Positions 1 through 8,192 of a stretch of 54,278 nt of DNA are shown one piece after another. Numbering within the stretch: position 1 is the stretch's first letter; each line of letters starts with the position of its first letter. The stretch is from Oceanospirillum beijerinckii DSM 7166. GTDB taxonomy: Bacteria; Pseudomonadota; Gammaproteobacteria; Pseudomonadales; Halomonadaceae. The stretch covers positions 6,298 to 60,575 of the forward strand of contig NZ_KE383834.1 of assembly GCF_000422425.1 (NCBI RefSeq), given 5' to 3'. A program made the position numbers and the translations under genes. The notes under the pieces are model-generated. The model had not been told where the DNA came from. It saw nothing but the letters and a program-made list of their open reading frames with translations, and did not search any database.

Positions 1-59
1 ATTGTTTCTACTGCCTTAACGGCAAACACTGCTGCAACAGTGCCTTCTGCAACCCGCAT
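1..59 (-). CDS. possible start of a leftward gene (partial, uncertain)
   Basis: An ATG at 57-59 on the minus strand opens a frame that runs off the window (begins MRVAEGTVAAVFAVKAVE), with a GAAGG-like ribosome binding sequence about seven bases upstream. The plus strand is also open here, up to a TAG at 103-105, followed by a weak hairpin and T-run near 90-115. The fragment is too short to tell which strand is coding, and no product is proposed. Confidence 0.2.
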   Translation of the reverse strand, partial: MRVAEGTVAAVFAVKAVET

Positions 60-105
60 TCCAGAGCCTTCCCTGAGGCCAAAAAGGCGACCCTGTAAAG
101 TGTAG

Positions 106-357
106 GGTTATTTTTTGGCTTAAATTGCCAATTTTCGCACTTTTTGGAGCGTTGCATTCAGCTAACTTATTGATTTTAAAGAGCTGGTGAACCTTATGAT
201 CTATTGTTTAGCTAACCGGCTGTTTTTCATAATAAAATGATTTTTCGCTCGATTAGAGTAAAAGGCCTACCAAACTAGTCAATCCGTTCGGGAGTCATAT
301 TACTTAACCTTGTATTACGGATCAACAATAAAGCAGTCACAATTGGATCACCCACCT
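106..357. other. non-coding stretch at prophage left side
   Basis: No convincing gene is seen. The sequence is AT-rich and lies downstream of the antirepressor-like gene. There are stops in all frames and no phage structural gene fragment that I can recognise. A T-run after a short hairpin near 90-115 could act as a plus-strand terminator. Confidence 0.4.
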
Positions 358-780
358 TTATCCACAGGAGCTGGCTTGCTGTTTGGCTTGTTCCAGTTCT
401 TTCTGGGCTTTTATATATCGGAGCTTGGCGTTTTCTGTGCCATTGTGGAAGTCTTCCAGTAAGTCCAGCACCCAACGGCGGAAGGCTTTGGCTTTTTCGG
501 TACGGGCAAACATGGCGATCAGGTGGGCACCGCGAAGGGAGAATACACGCACTTCACGTATCTGACCTGCGCCCCCAATTTGGGGGTGCAGGTCTGGGAG
601 CTTCATCAGTGTTGTCATAGATTCCGTGAATTCATCCTTATTACGTTCATAGAGTTTGCTCATTGCCTTGTATGAGTTCTCATAATCCAAAGCATCACCG
701 ATTTGCGTACCCCTTACCCAAATCTGATTATCAATACGAAGAAACTCAATATCGGTATTTTCAAAAGCCATTTTTTCCAT
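358..780 (-). CDS. BRO-N domain phage antirepressor-like protein
   Basis: A 140-residue protein. Its N-terminal part matches the BRO/antirepressor N domain of phage and virus proteins: an IWVRGTQIGDAL stretch near residues 20-31 and the SLRGAHLIAMFART...FRRWVLDLL signature near residues 85-110. The C-terminal end is a short charged helix. The start at 780 is chosen over an upstream one because GAGGA lies about nine bases before this ATG. BRO-N proteins bind DNA and often counter the phage repressor. It lies beyond the terminator at 896-913, so it is probably transcribed from its own promoter, and it takes the place where a lambda-type phage has its protease and capsid genes. Confidence 0.75.
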   Translation of the reverse strand: MEKMAFENTDIEFLRIDNQIWVRGTQIGDALDYENSYKAMSKLYERNKDEFTESMTTLMKLPDLHPQIGGAGQIREVRVFSLRGAHLIAMFARTEKAKAFRRWVLDLLEDFHNGTENAKLRYIKAQKELEQAKQQASSCG

Positions 781-890
781 AACAACATTCCTCGTGGTTT
801 CAAAATAAAGGATGCCGCCGGGCCGTTGGAAAACACCGAGCACCGGCCTTTCGGGAGCTACCCTAGGCTGCATACAAAACCCGCAGGCAT

Positions 891-913
891 AAAAAAACCG
901 CCGGTTGGCGGTT
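891..913 (-). terminator. rho-independent terminator after portal gene
   Basis: Read on the minus strand, a perfect 7-bp stem (AACCGCC/GGCGGTT) with a 4-base loop is followed by seven T residues. It lies some 30 bases after the portal stop codon and so closes the packaging operon. Confidence 0.8.
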
Positions 914-945
914 ATCTCTTATCACTGCTTTTATCTATAAAGCCT

Positions 946-2550
946 TTACGCTGCCTCTTGATCTGAGTGCATCTCCCCCATAATTTTGGCGGCATTCAGG
1001 CTAATCAGGTCAATTGGTAGGTCTTTCTCTTTACGCTCTGCAATCTCCCGCGCCTGCTGATCGAACACTTCCTGATAGTCTTTACCCATGATGGCCATTT
1101 CGTCTTCATAGGTGCTCAGGCCAGATTCAATCTTGAGAATGGCTTCTTTGGTTTCTTTTAGGCCGTCGATAGCTAGGCGGCCTGTGCCGATCCAGCGGCA
1201 GCGGGTCCAGGCACCGATCCCTTGATAGAAGTCTCGGGTTGCGCCTTTGGGCAGTGAGACGAGATTACGAAACAGCATCTCTTCCAGTACGCAACGGAAG
1301 ATAATGGTGGCTTTGCGCTCGGCAATAATCTTGCGTCGCCCCATAAAGTAGCGCCAGTTTTCACCCAGCGAGGCTTTAACTGTGCTGTAGGACATCTGCT
1401 TGAAGTTTTTGCTGAGCGTTTCGTAGGGCAGGTTAAGACCTGCTGCCAGCCAGCGCAGTACGGAGCTTTCAAAGTCCACATAGCCGTTATCGACGTTGCC
1501 GGGTGATTGTACGTTTAAGCGTTCGCCACTCATCAGGTGCGGCACCCGCGCGCCGTTGAGCTTGAGCCCCAGGTTACTGTGATAGGCTTCAGCGGTGTTC
1601 ATGTGGTTGAGTAGCGCCTGACTGGAGATGTTGCCACCGCCCAGAATCTCTGCGACCACATCCGGCGGCATATCGCTTTCAATGGTGGCGGCAAACATGG
1701 CACTGACTACGGCATTCTGCAGGCGGGTGTGGTGCATTTTTGGCAGCATCTGCATCTGTTCCAGTACGGTCAGAAACTGGTTAGCGCCTCGGGTTTGGCC
1801 GTCTTCTACTGGCTCAAAAATATGGGCAAATTTGGGGCGACCATGACGGGTTTCACGGCTGACATAGCGCCATTCGTTACCCATGCCGTGACCCAGGCTA
1901 TAGCCATCGGATTGGCCGCTACGCACATGGTAGCCAATTGCGGCACCGTGACGATTAATCGCTACACCGGCTTTCAGGCCGTTACCATCCATCAGGCCGC
2001 CGGGGTTGCTGACCCGTTTCGGTGCTACGGATTTAATGGCGGTTGAGATGTAGGCACCTGTGCGGGGAATCCACTCTATGGCAAACATATCTTCCCCGGC
2101 CTTGGTGTGCATTCCGACGCCTTCGCGGATCATCATGGTGAAGGTGCGTTTGCGCTCTGCATCCAGATAGCAACTGGTGGGATCTTCTGCGATCTCTTGC
2201 CAGGCTACTTCTACATCTCGGGCAAAGGCTCTGGCATCTTCCTGACTGATCCCTAAGGCAAGGTGATTCGGTTTGTAGCTGAGCCGGAACAGTTCACCGA
2301 CGATATTGTCAATGTGCAGCTGTACGCCGTTGCTGGCAAAGGCGTTATTGCGCACCACGTCTTCAGCACGGGCGTTACCCATATTCAGGTTAGGCAGCAG
2401 GGCGGCATCCATGGTTTTAAGGCCGGGATACCAGTCACCCAGCTGACCACCAAAACCGGCACCGGCACCCTGATAACTCATTTGCCGCAGGGGCTGACCA
2501 CTCAGGTCAACCAGTTGCGGTGATTGTGTCGATGCGATTGGTGCGTTCAT
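946..2550 (-). CDS. phage portal protein (lambda gpB family)
   Basis: A 534-residue protein, almost the length of lambda gpB (533). It forms the dodecameric ring at the capsid vertex through which DNA enters and leaves. Family features include the N-terminal MDAALLPNLNMGNARAEDVV stretch, where portals of this family start their conserved domain, and the RYFMGRRK segment near residue 400, which follows a Ser/Lys-rich helix. It follows the gpW gene by seven bases and the terminase, the usual order. In lambda the protease/scaffold gene comes next; here a terminator does, so the operon appears cut short at this point. Confidence 0.93.
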   Translation of the reverse strand: MNAPIASTQSPQLVDLSGQPLRQMSYQGAGAGFGGQLGDWYPGLKTMDAALLPNLNMGNARAEDVVRNNAFASNGVQLHIDNIVGELFRLSYKPNHLALGISQEDARAFARDVEVAWQEIAEDPTSCYLDAERKRTFTMMIREGVGMHTKAGEDMFAIEWIPRTGAYISTAIKSVAPKRVSNPGGLMDGNGLKAGVAINRHGAAIGYHVRSGQSDGYSLGHGMGNEWRYVSRETRHGRPKFAHIFEPVEDGQTRGANQFLTVLEQMQMLPKMHHTRLQNAVVSAMFAATIESDMPPDVVAEILGGGNISSQALLNHMNTAEAYHSNLGLKLNGARVPHLMSGERLNVQSPGNVDNGYVDFESSVLRWLAAGLNLPYETLSKNFKQMSYSTVKASLGENWRYFMGRRKIIAERKATIIFRCVLEEMLFRNLVSLPKGATRDFYQGIGAWTRCRWIGTGRLAIDGLKETKEAILKIESGLSTYEDEMAIMGKDYQEVFDQQAREIAERKEKDLPIDLISLNAAKIMGEMHSDQEAA

Positions 2551-2557
2551 AACTACC

Positions 2558-2758
2558 TCAGAAAACTCTAAATGCCCGGCGACGTTGGCTGGATGCCAAT
2601 ACGGATTCCAGCTCTCGAATATAAGCCCTTAAACTGCCAACATTGGCGGGGGTGTAATCAACCTTGCGGCCATCCTTTTGGATGCTGGCGACGCCTTTAC
2701 CAATACTGAGCGCGTGAAGTGCCGCCCTTGCTTCATCTAACTGCGCTTGTGTTGCCAT
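2558..2758 (-). CDS. head-to-tail joining protein (gpW family)
   Basis: A 66-residue protein (lambda gpW is 68). It has the AQLDEARAALHAL start and the RAYIRELESVL helix typical of the gpW fold. In the family it binds the portal ring after DNA packaging and forms part of the adaptor to the tail. It sits between the terminase large subunit (15-base gap) and the portal gene, the lambda arrangement. Its presence implies that the ancestor had a tailed virion although no tail genes are seen in the window. Confidence 0.9.
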   Translation of the reverse strand: MATQAQLDEARAALHALSIGKGVASIQKDGRKVDYTPANVGSLRAYIRELESVLASSQRRRAFRVF

Positions 2759-2772
2759 CAGCTTTCCTGTTG

Positions 2773-4983
2773 TTAACCGCCCATTCTGCGCCCCAGTTCG
2801 GCTATTTGGTCAGCCACGCTTTTACCCGCTGCAGTGGGCGGCGGGTTTGGCCGATCCGTTTGGTGCCGGGTACTGGTCTGGGGTTTGAAGGTGCGGGTTT
2901 TGGGTTTATGGGGTTGGGGTTGTTGGGACTGGGGTTGTTTGGGTTCAGGCTCAGATAGCTCCGGCCTATCCATCTCGACTTCTAATTTCTCAATGGGTAC
3001 AACCGAGGTTTCCGGTAGGTCTTCAGGATGCTCATCAATGTAGGTAATAAAATCATCATCCTCAAAACTACCACCCAGCAGATCCCCTTGACTCAATTCA
3101 GCTTCCCGAGCATCCCAGTCATATTTAGGGAGATTGATGCGCAAAACCCTGGCCGAATGCGTGGCATAACCCATGCTATCCCAAGCTTCTACAGAAGCCC
3201 CGGATTTGGCAGTCCAAACCAATTTGCCACCGTGCTTACGCGATGGGATTTTGCTTTCACCTGTGATCTGCTTATAAAAGTCTGATCGAATACCGACCGG
3301 CCAGTGGATACGACCAGGGCCACTGCCCTCTAATCTCAATCGACCCGAGATCAAATCTTTAAGTTTGTTTACACCGACAACCCATATCTGTAGGCCCCAT
3401 TTAGCCGCTTTGGTCGTAGCACTCACATCAATTGGCTTAGGGAGTTTTAGGATTTCGGCATCGATCTCAGAAGAGCCTTTAATAGCCATTAACTTTGGAC
3501 CGATACCGGCTTTACGGCTACGCACATAGTGATAAACCGCATCGTTGGTATTACCGTCACCCGAGTCGATACCCGCGGCGGCTATACGCATCGGTGCACC
3601 ACTTTCATGTCGATAAACACCGCTCAAAACACGATCCAGCTCGTACCAACAGGGATCATTCAGATCATTTACCGACGTAACCGCATGAATCTCACCCCAG
3701 TAAACAATCCAGGATTCTTCACCTCGACCCCACGCCATCAGCACAACTGCCAGTCGATCCGGCTGCACATCGATGCCCGCAGTCATAAGCAATGATCGTT
3801 GTGGCGGAATCAGTACAGAATAGTTCTCCGCTTTCGCTTCTAGCGTTTCAGCATCCGGGGAACCGTCTTTATATTCGTATGCCTCACCTAATGTTGTGTT
3901 GGTGAAGTGAATCATCTTGCCCTCATCACCCTGCTTTAGGTGCTGCTGAGCAACCAGAAACTTATCGGCCAGTGCAGCCAGCTTGGAACCGGGAAACGGT
4001 GAGTAGAGTTCGTTGATTTTGAACCCGGCCACACCTTTGGTTTCTGCCTCTGCCCGCCACTCTGCTTTCTTAACGTTCAGGTTTTTCTGCCGGTCATCCC
4101 AAATACAACCATTATGCGGACAGACGTAATAGGCTTGCTCCGGTTGAAACCTGCCATAAACCTCATGATTCACCGATGGGTCTTCAGGGATAATGACGTT
4201 GTCCCAATGCAAAACATGGTATTCACCGCACTCGTGACAAGGTACCCAGAATTGGCGACGGTCACTTTTCTTATAGGCCTCTTCCACGCGAGAGAAACCT
4301 TTAATGGTGGGTGTACCTCCAAAAATCAGCTTGCTGTCTTCAAAGGTTTTAAGACGATCCCGCAGGTGCTCCACTGAGTCACCCTGACCCTGAACATCAC
4401 CAGAGCAATCATCTGGCTCTTCAACACAGCCCACCGGCACTGACCAACTCTTAACGTTATCTGGTGAACCAGAACCCACCAAAGCGAGAAAGCCACCGCC
4501 AGGAAACTCTTTATAATCTTTCGTGTTGTCTGATGACCGAGACACCCCTAAGTTAATCAGCTCATTCAAAACCGGCGTAGCCGTCACCATGGGGTTAAAT
4601 TTTGTTCTTAGGTATTTGTTGATGGACGTTTCTTTCGGCATCAACATCAAGATGCCGCACGGGTCTTGGTGCATTCGACGACCTAGGTAGTTATTCCAGG
4701 CACCATCCGTCCACGCTACCTGAGACGATTTGGTACAAACCACCTCTCTGATCTCTGGATCATCCAGAGCATCCAACATCCCCTTAACCCAGGGCGTGTA
4801 ATCTGAACTGTATTTACCCGCTTTTGCCGTGGTGCCTTTTGCCAGCCACCGATATTTATTGGCCCAATTATTTGTCGACATCTGCGGTGGAGGAATAAAG
4901 CTCATCAAAGCCCGGCTGATCACACCCGCTCTGTTCGCTCTCAATTTTTGATAGAGCGGTGAGAATGTTTCGAGAATGGTCAT
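2773..4983 (-). CDS. terminase large subunit (gpA family)
   Basis: A 736-residue packaging ATPase and nuclease. Visible features: a Walker A-like segment around residues 84-92 (TKSSQVAWT, corresponding to the divergent P-loop of lambda gpA), an acidic Walker B-like EEPDD at 188-192, two Cys pairs at 249/252 and 288/293 likely to bind zinc, and Asp-containing nuclease segments (AGIDVQPDR and AGIDSGDG). It is longer than lambda gpA (641 residues); the excess is a Pro/Gln-rich C-terminal tail. The chosen start overlaps the small-subunit gene by 116 bases; a later Met (residue 27) would shorten the overlap. Confidence 0.93.
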   Translation of the reverse strand: MTILETFSPLYQKLRANRAGVISRALMSFIPPPQMSTNNWANKYRWLAKGTTAKAGKYSSDYTPWVKGMLDALDDPEIREVVCTKSSQVAWTDGAWNNYLGRRMHQDPCGILMLMPKETSINKYLRTKFNPMVTATPVLNELINLGVSRSSDNTKDYKEFPGGGFLALVGSGSPDNVKSWSVPVGCVEEPDDCSGDVQGQGDSVEHLRDRLKTFEDSKLIFGGTPTIKGFSRVEEAYKKSDRRQFWVPCHECGEYHVLHWDNVIIPEDPSVNHEVYGRFQPEQAYYVCPHNGCIWDDRQKNLNVKKAEWRAEAETKGVAGFKINELYSPFPGSKLAALADKFLVAQQHLKQGDEGKMIHFTNTTLGEAYEYKDGSPDAETLEAKAENYSVLIPPQRSLLMTAGIDVQPDRLAVVLMAWGRGEESWIVYWGEIHAVTSVNDLNDPCWYELDRVLSGVYRHESGAPMRIAAAGIDSGDGNTNDAVYHYVRSRKAGIGPKLMAIKGSSEIDAEILKLPKPIDVSATTKAAKWGLQIWVVGVNKLKDLISGRLRLEGSGPGRIHWPVGIRSDFYKQITGESKIPSRKHGGKLVWTAKSGASVEAWDSMGYATHSARVLRINLPKYDWDAREAELSQGDLLGGSFEDDDFITYIDEHPEDLPETSVVPIEKLEVEMDRPELSEPEPKQPQSQQPQPHKPKTRTFKPQTSTRHQTDRPNPPPTAAGKSVADQIAELGRRMGG

Positions 4984-5380
4984 CCAAAATACCCAGGTCT
5001 AAATCTATGCCGTATGCCGCATCGATATCCGTTTTCAACGAGCGATTACCACCCATCATGGTTGAGCGAATCGTAACCGCCATATTGGTCAACAACTCTT
5101 CCAGATCATCAGCAGGAATCAGCTGTTCAACCTCTCGCGCAATGGCGATTTCTTCCTTATCACCACGCAACCTATCAAGCCTGTCTTTGGGAGACTCAGA
5201 GGTTTTACCCATCTCCCGACGCACCAACCAGGCAAATACCTTTTTGGTGTCATATACATTCCCTTTACCACGGCCTCCACGCTCCTCTATAGGGAACGTT
5301 GGGTCCTTTTGAAATTCGGTAAAAGTTTTCTCGGACCATGGAAAAACGTCTGCTAGCTGCTTCTTATTAACCAGAGCCAT
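4868..5380 (-). CDS. terminase small subunit (Nu1-like)
   Basis: A 170-residue protein, close to lambda Nu1 (181). The N-terminal 60 residues look like the Nu1 winged-helix DNA-binding domain (KKQLADVFPWSEKTFTEFQ, then a basic GGRGKGN wing). A helical middle part (RLDRLRGDKEEIAIAREVEQLI) fits the segment used for self-assembly and contact with the large subunit. The role is recognition of cos in concatemeric DNA. It is the first gene after the non-coding stretch that should contain cos, and it overlaps the large-subunit gene. Confidence 0.85.
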   Translation of the reverse strand: MALVNKKQLADVFPWSEKTFTEFQKDPTFPIEERGGRGKGNVYDTKKVFAWLVRREMGKTSESPKDRLDRLRGDKEEIAIAREVEQLIPADDLEELLTNMAVTIRSTMMGGNRSLKTDIDAAYGIDLDLGILDDHSRNILTALSKIESEQSGCDQPGFDELYSSTADVDK

Positions 5381-5664
5381 ACCGTTTTAACCTATTGATT
5401 ACCAAGATAAATAAAGGAAGGAAGTCCCACAAAAATCCTATGTCTGGGCAAACTCCGCGACTCTGTGACCCGTACACTAAAAAGCCGCCAGAAGGACCCG
5501 CAGTTTTCAGAGGGTTACAGCCGATCCGGCCAGAAAGCCGAATCAAAAAAGAAAAAGGGCAGTGACTGAAACAATCGGATAAGTTCATCTGTTTCTGATT
5601 TTCAGTATGCCCTAAAGCCAGGTAACGCCTGGCACGTTTACGGAGAAGGTTTAATCACTGGCCG
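5381..5664. other. probable cos region
   Basis: A 284-base gene-free stretch between the lysis genes and the small terminase gene, the place of cos in lambda. It holds short inverted repeats, among them GCCAGG/CCTGGC at 5618-5634, and GC-rich blocks around 5450-5550. No exact cosN can be named from sequence alone. The assignment rests on position only. Confidence 0.4.
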
Positions 5665-5919
5665 CTATAGCTTCAGATGATCAATGGCCTGTTCCAGCAG
5701 AGTACGCAATGACGATTCCGTCTCACGTTCTAACGCCTTGCCGCCTACTGAGCGAACATGCTTCAGGGCCTCTTGCATCTTGGCTTCACCCTTTAGATCG
5801 GAACGCTCAGCCAGTTGAACTGACTCAAACACCGCACGGCGCAAGTGTTTATCCATTGCAGCCCGTAACAGCACACGCCCCGCGAATTGCAAAAGGCCGA
5901 ATAGAAATTGTTGAATCAT
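5665..5919 (-). CDS. small phage protein in lysis cluster, unknown function
   Basis: An 84-residue protein with an amphipathic to hydrophobic N-terminus (FLFGLLQFAGRVLLRAAM) followed by a charged helical part. It overlaps the preceding peptidase-like gene by four bases (ATGA), which suggests translational coupling. Position after holin-like and peptidase-like genes is where lambda has Rz, but there is no clear transmembrane-plus-coiled-coil Rz layout, so no spanin call is made. Confidence 0.6.
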   Translation of the reverse strand: MIQQFLFGLLQFAGRVLLRAAMDKHLRRAVFESVQLAERSDLKGEAKMQEALKHVRSVGGKALERETESSLRTLLEQAIDHLKL

Positions 5920-6479
5920 GCGGCTTGCTCCTGTCGTTCAGGTTGCGGCTCTGGGTTTGGCTCTGGCTGACTGACCTCAGCCAGTCGCTGCCAGAACTCA
6001 TTACGCTCAGCCGTTGACCGGACCGGATAGATATAGCGCCCTTCGTAGCGCATCCAGACCGTCTTAGGCAGATTGATTCGAAGATCCAAATGCAGCATCG
6101 GCTCAGGTTTGCCCGATGGCCCCGTGGTATCCAGATAGACACCGATCCCGCCCCACCACACACAGCTCATCGCCACCAGAAAGGCATGGCGGATATCACA
6201 CTGCGGGAACACACCCCCGCCATCACTCAAACGATTAAACGCATAGTGACGACTGGTGGGTGAGCCATCCTTACGAAACCAGCCACCCGGCAAAGGTGAC
6301 GGAATCACCGGATAGCCCAGCAGATCCCGATAGCCCTCCAGCGATAACACCAGCTCAGCTTCCACATGTTCCAGCACACCTTCAGGAAACTCATCAGGGC
6401 TGAACCAGTTGATATCCTTCCAATCCATCTGAGCTGCAGAATCAGCGATTATCCTGCGTTCAGTCGTTTGCTCGGTCAT
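5916..6479 (-). CDS. M15-like peptidase, probable endolysin
   Basis: A 187-residue protein. The spacing of His78 (SRHYAF), Asp95 (FPQCDIRH) and His130 (MLHLDL) resembles the zinc triad of M15/VanY-type D,D-peptidases, in which SxHxxG...D and a later HxD motif bind zinc. Such enzymes cut peptidoglycan cross-bridges. The C-terminal 25 residues are Pro/Glu/Gln-rich. No signal peptide is visible, in line with export through a holin; the gene overlaps the upstream holin-like gene by 20 bases. Function is inferred from the motif and the position. Confidence 0.6.
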   Translation of the reverse strand: MTEQTTERRIIADSAAQMDWKDINWFSPDEFPEGVLEHVEAELVLSLEGYRDLLGYPVIPSPLPGGWFRKDGSPTSRHYAFNRLSDGGGVFPQCDIRHAFLVAMSCVWWGGIGVYLDTTGPSGKPEPMLHLDLRINLPKTVWMRYEGRYIYPVRSTAERNEFWQRLAEVSQPEPNPEPQPERQEQAA

Positions 6480-6735
6480 AGCGATCCTCCAGCCGTCGCT
6501 CCAAGGACTGGACTCGAATATCCAGCCGCTGCAGTTTGCTTTCAGTACCGCCCAGCCGATCCAACCCGACCTTCAGCACCTCCACACGCTCCTCCAGTCG
6601 GGTTAGCGTCTCCAACCCATCTGAAGCCTTGTTGCCTGCCCAGCCCAGCATCGCCACCACCGCCATCACCAACACCGTTTGCAGATGTCGCTCAAAGCCA
6701 CTGACCCGGCCACCACTCTTGTCTGTCATATCCAT
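6460..6735 (-). CDS. putative holin or lysis membrane protein
   Basis: A 91-residue protein with one transmembrane segment at about residues 19-37 (LQTVLVMAVVAMLGWAG) followed by a C-terminal heptad-like coiled coil (residues 40-88, rich in Leu, Arg and Glu). It opens the lysis cluster right after two terminators and is followed by the peptidase-like gene. This layout fits a small holin or accessory lysis protein; the family was not recognised. Confidence 0.55.
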   Translation of the reverse strand: MDMTDKSGGRVSGFERHLQTVLVMAVVAMLGWAGNKASDGLETLTRLEERVEVLKVGLDRLGGTESKLQRLDIRVQSLERRLEDRYDRAND

Positions 6736-6761
6736 TAAGCCCCCAACTTGCAGACATAAAA

Positions 6762-6787
6762 AAACCCGGCCAGAAGACTGACCGGGT
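6762..6787 (-). terminator. terminator upstream of lysis genes (second of tandem)
   Basis: On the minus strand, AACCCGG and CCGGGTT arms with an inner CAG/CTG extension are followed by seven T residues. It lies between the Q-like gene and the holin-like gene, where lambda has tR'. Confidence 0.75.
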
Positions 6788-6838
6788 TAAGACTTTCAAT
6801 GCAAAACCGCCGATAAAACACAAATTGCAGGCACAAAA

Positions 6839-6865
6839 AAACCCGAAGGGGGTGCCTTCGGGTTT
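6839..6865 (-). terminator. terminator after Q-like gene (first of tandem)
   Basis: On the minus strand, an 11-bp stem (AAACCCGAAGG/CCTTCGGGTTT) is followed by a run of T. Together with the next one it would block transcription into the late genes unless it is antiterminated. Confidence 0.8.
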
Positions 6866-6958
6866 TCATGGTTACACGTCTACGACGGTGCCTGAAAGAT
6901 AATAGTCGAGTACCACATGTGTCAAACTGATTTTTCACACACATGACTCGAAAATGCT

Positions 6959-7462
6959 CTATACACCCCCTAACTGATTGTTTTTAGGACTTTTTAACAA
7001 GAAAAGAATTTTTTGGTGAGCATCTGCCAAACGTCTGTAAAACGTCATTGGCGCACAACCACACTTGCTAGCCTTCTCTTGTTTTGTTGAAATCCCATCC
7101 AAGTACTGAACCTCAACCACCATACGCAGCTTCATATCAAGCCGCTGCACCGCCCGGTCCGTATCAAAGATATCGTCCGGCATGGAACCGGCACAGGGAT
7201 TAGCACCCCGGATCACCTCGCCACCCCCGGCCATCAGCGCCCCCAACACGCTGCCGGAAGAGGTTTGAATCCGCCCCCTGTCATCGTTCGCCAATCGCCA
7301 CCTTGCCCAGGTATCCAAGCGCTGATCGATGACAGGGATCTTCCCCTTACGCTCAGGCCCAAGCCGTTTAGCAGACCCTGCTGATTTATCAGATTTAGCC
7401 CCCTCACCTTCCATCACCGTAGCACCCACGGCCTGATCATCCAGATCCTCCCTTACTCCCAC
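6959..7462 (-). CDS. phage late antitermination (Q-like) protein
   Basis: A 167-residue protein. The last 70 residues look like a sigma-region-4-like helix-turn-helix (VVEVQYLDGISTKQEKA, then APMTFYRRLADAHQKIL), as in small antitermination or transcription regulators at this position of lambdoid phages. The likely start is the GTG at 7462, with GGAGG five bases upstream; this lies directly after the stop of the P-like gene. It is the last gene before tandem terminators and the lysis/packaging genes, which strongly suggests a late-gene activator. The exact family was not identified. Confidence 0.6.
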   Translation of the reverse strand: MGVREDLDDQAVGATVMEGEGAKSDKSAGSAKRLGPERKGKIPVIDQRLDTWARWRLANDDRGRIQTSSGSVLGALMAGGGEVIRGANPCAGSMPDDIFDTDRAVQRLDMKLRMVVEVQYLDGISTKQEKASKCGCAPMTFYRRLADAHQKILFLLKSPKNNQLGGV

Positions 7463-7463
7463 C

Positions 7464-8192
7464 TCAACCTCCTAACGCCTGTTTCATTTGGCCCAGCCAA
7501 TGCTGAGCGGTTTGTTTTTGCTGAACCGTTCGCACCTCCTGACCGTTTCTGTGCTGAGTCAGTGACCGACCATCACAACGCTGCAGCTCGAATTGTTCCC
7601 CCGCCATAGCCCGCTGGCACAGCTGCTGATAAACCTTGCCAAACCGCTTTTCAGTACCGCCTTCAGAGCGCTCTAAATCAAACCACCCCACCTGCCGACC
7701 CGTGTGATAAACCACCGCATGAGACCACTTCGCAGCCCCCGGAGCATGAGCCGCCCGACAAGCCTCACGGTAAGCAAACTCAACATCCGGCAGACCAAAC
7801 TCAGCCGGATCAGGCTTGCAGCACTCCATGAACTCAGGCAGCGTCGGCGGCATCGAATGGCGCTCAAAGCAGCGCTCAAAACCCCGCAAAATCTGATCCC
7901 GAGTAAACACCGACAGCGCCTTAGCCCACTCAGACTTACCCGCCTCCGTCATCTCAGGCGCAGGCAACCGACTGGCCCACAAACCACCGTAAGCGGCCTG
8001 CATTTTCACAAACACCTGATCAATCCAACGGCCACCCGTTTGAATCGAAGGTCTGCCCACCTGCGCCGTAGGCGGCATACTCACCACCTGCCCCTGCGGA
8101 TTGATCGACTGCACCGGAGAATGCCCCCGCACAGGACTCTGCGAGGATGGCGGAAGCAGATTTTCGACTTGAAACCCTTGATTGTGCTGCAT
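7464..8192 (-). CDS. phage replication protein P-like (helicase loader)
   Basis: A 242-residue protein counted from the ATG at 8192, which has AAGGAG at a good distance. It lies directly after the initiator gene as lambda P does. Residues from about 70 on carry the conserved WIDQVFVKMQAAYG and TRDQILRGFERC...PPTLPEF features seen in P-like proteins, which load DnaB helicase at the origin. The first 173 bases overlap the end of the initiator gene in another reading frame, an unusually long overlap. Confidence 0.7.
   Translation of the reverse strand: MQHNQGFQVENLLPPSSQSPVRGHSPVQSINPQGQVVSMPPTAQVGRPSIQTGGRWIDQVFVKMQAAYGGLWASRLPAPEMTEAGKSEWAKALSVFTRDQILRGFERCFERHSMPPTLPEFMECCKPDPAEFGLPDVEFAYREACRAAHAPGAAKWSHAVVYHTGRQVGWFDLERSEGGTEKRFGKVYQQLCQRAMAGEQFELQRCDGRSLTQHRNGQEVRTVQQKQTAQHWLGQMKQALGG

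Noticed and set aside
2719-3043. Gly/Leu-rich plus-strand frames opposite the terminase end
   Set aside because: They are shadows of the Pro/Gln-rich tail of the terminase large subunit.
5367-5588. 73-codon minus-strand frame upstream of terminase
   Set aside because: No ribosome binding site, overlaps the terminase start and the probable cos region.
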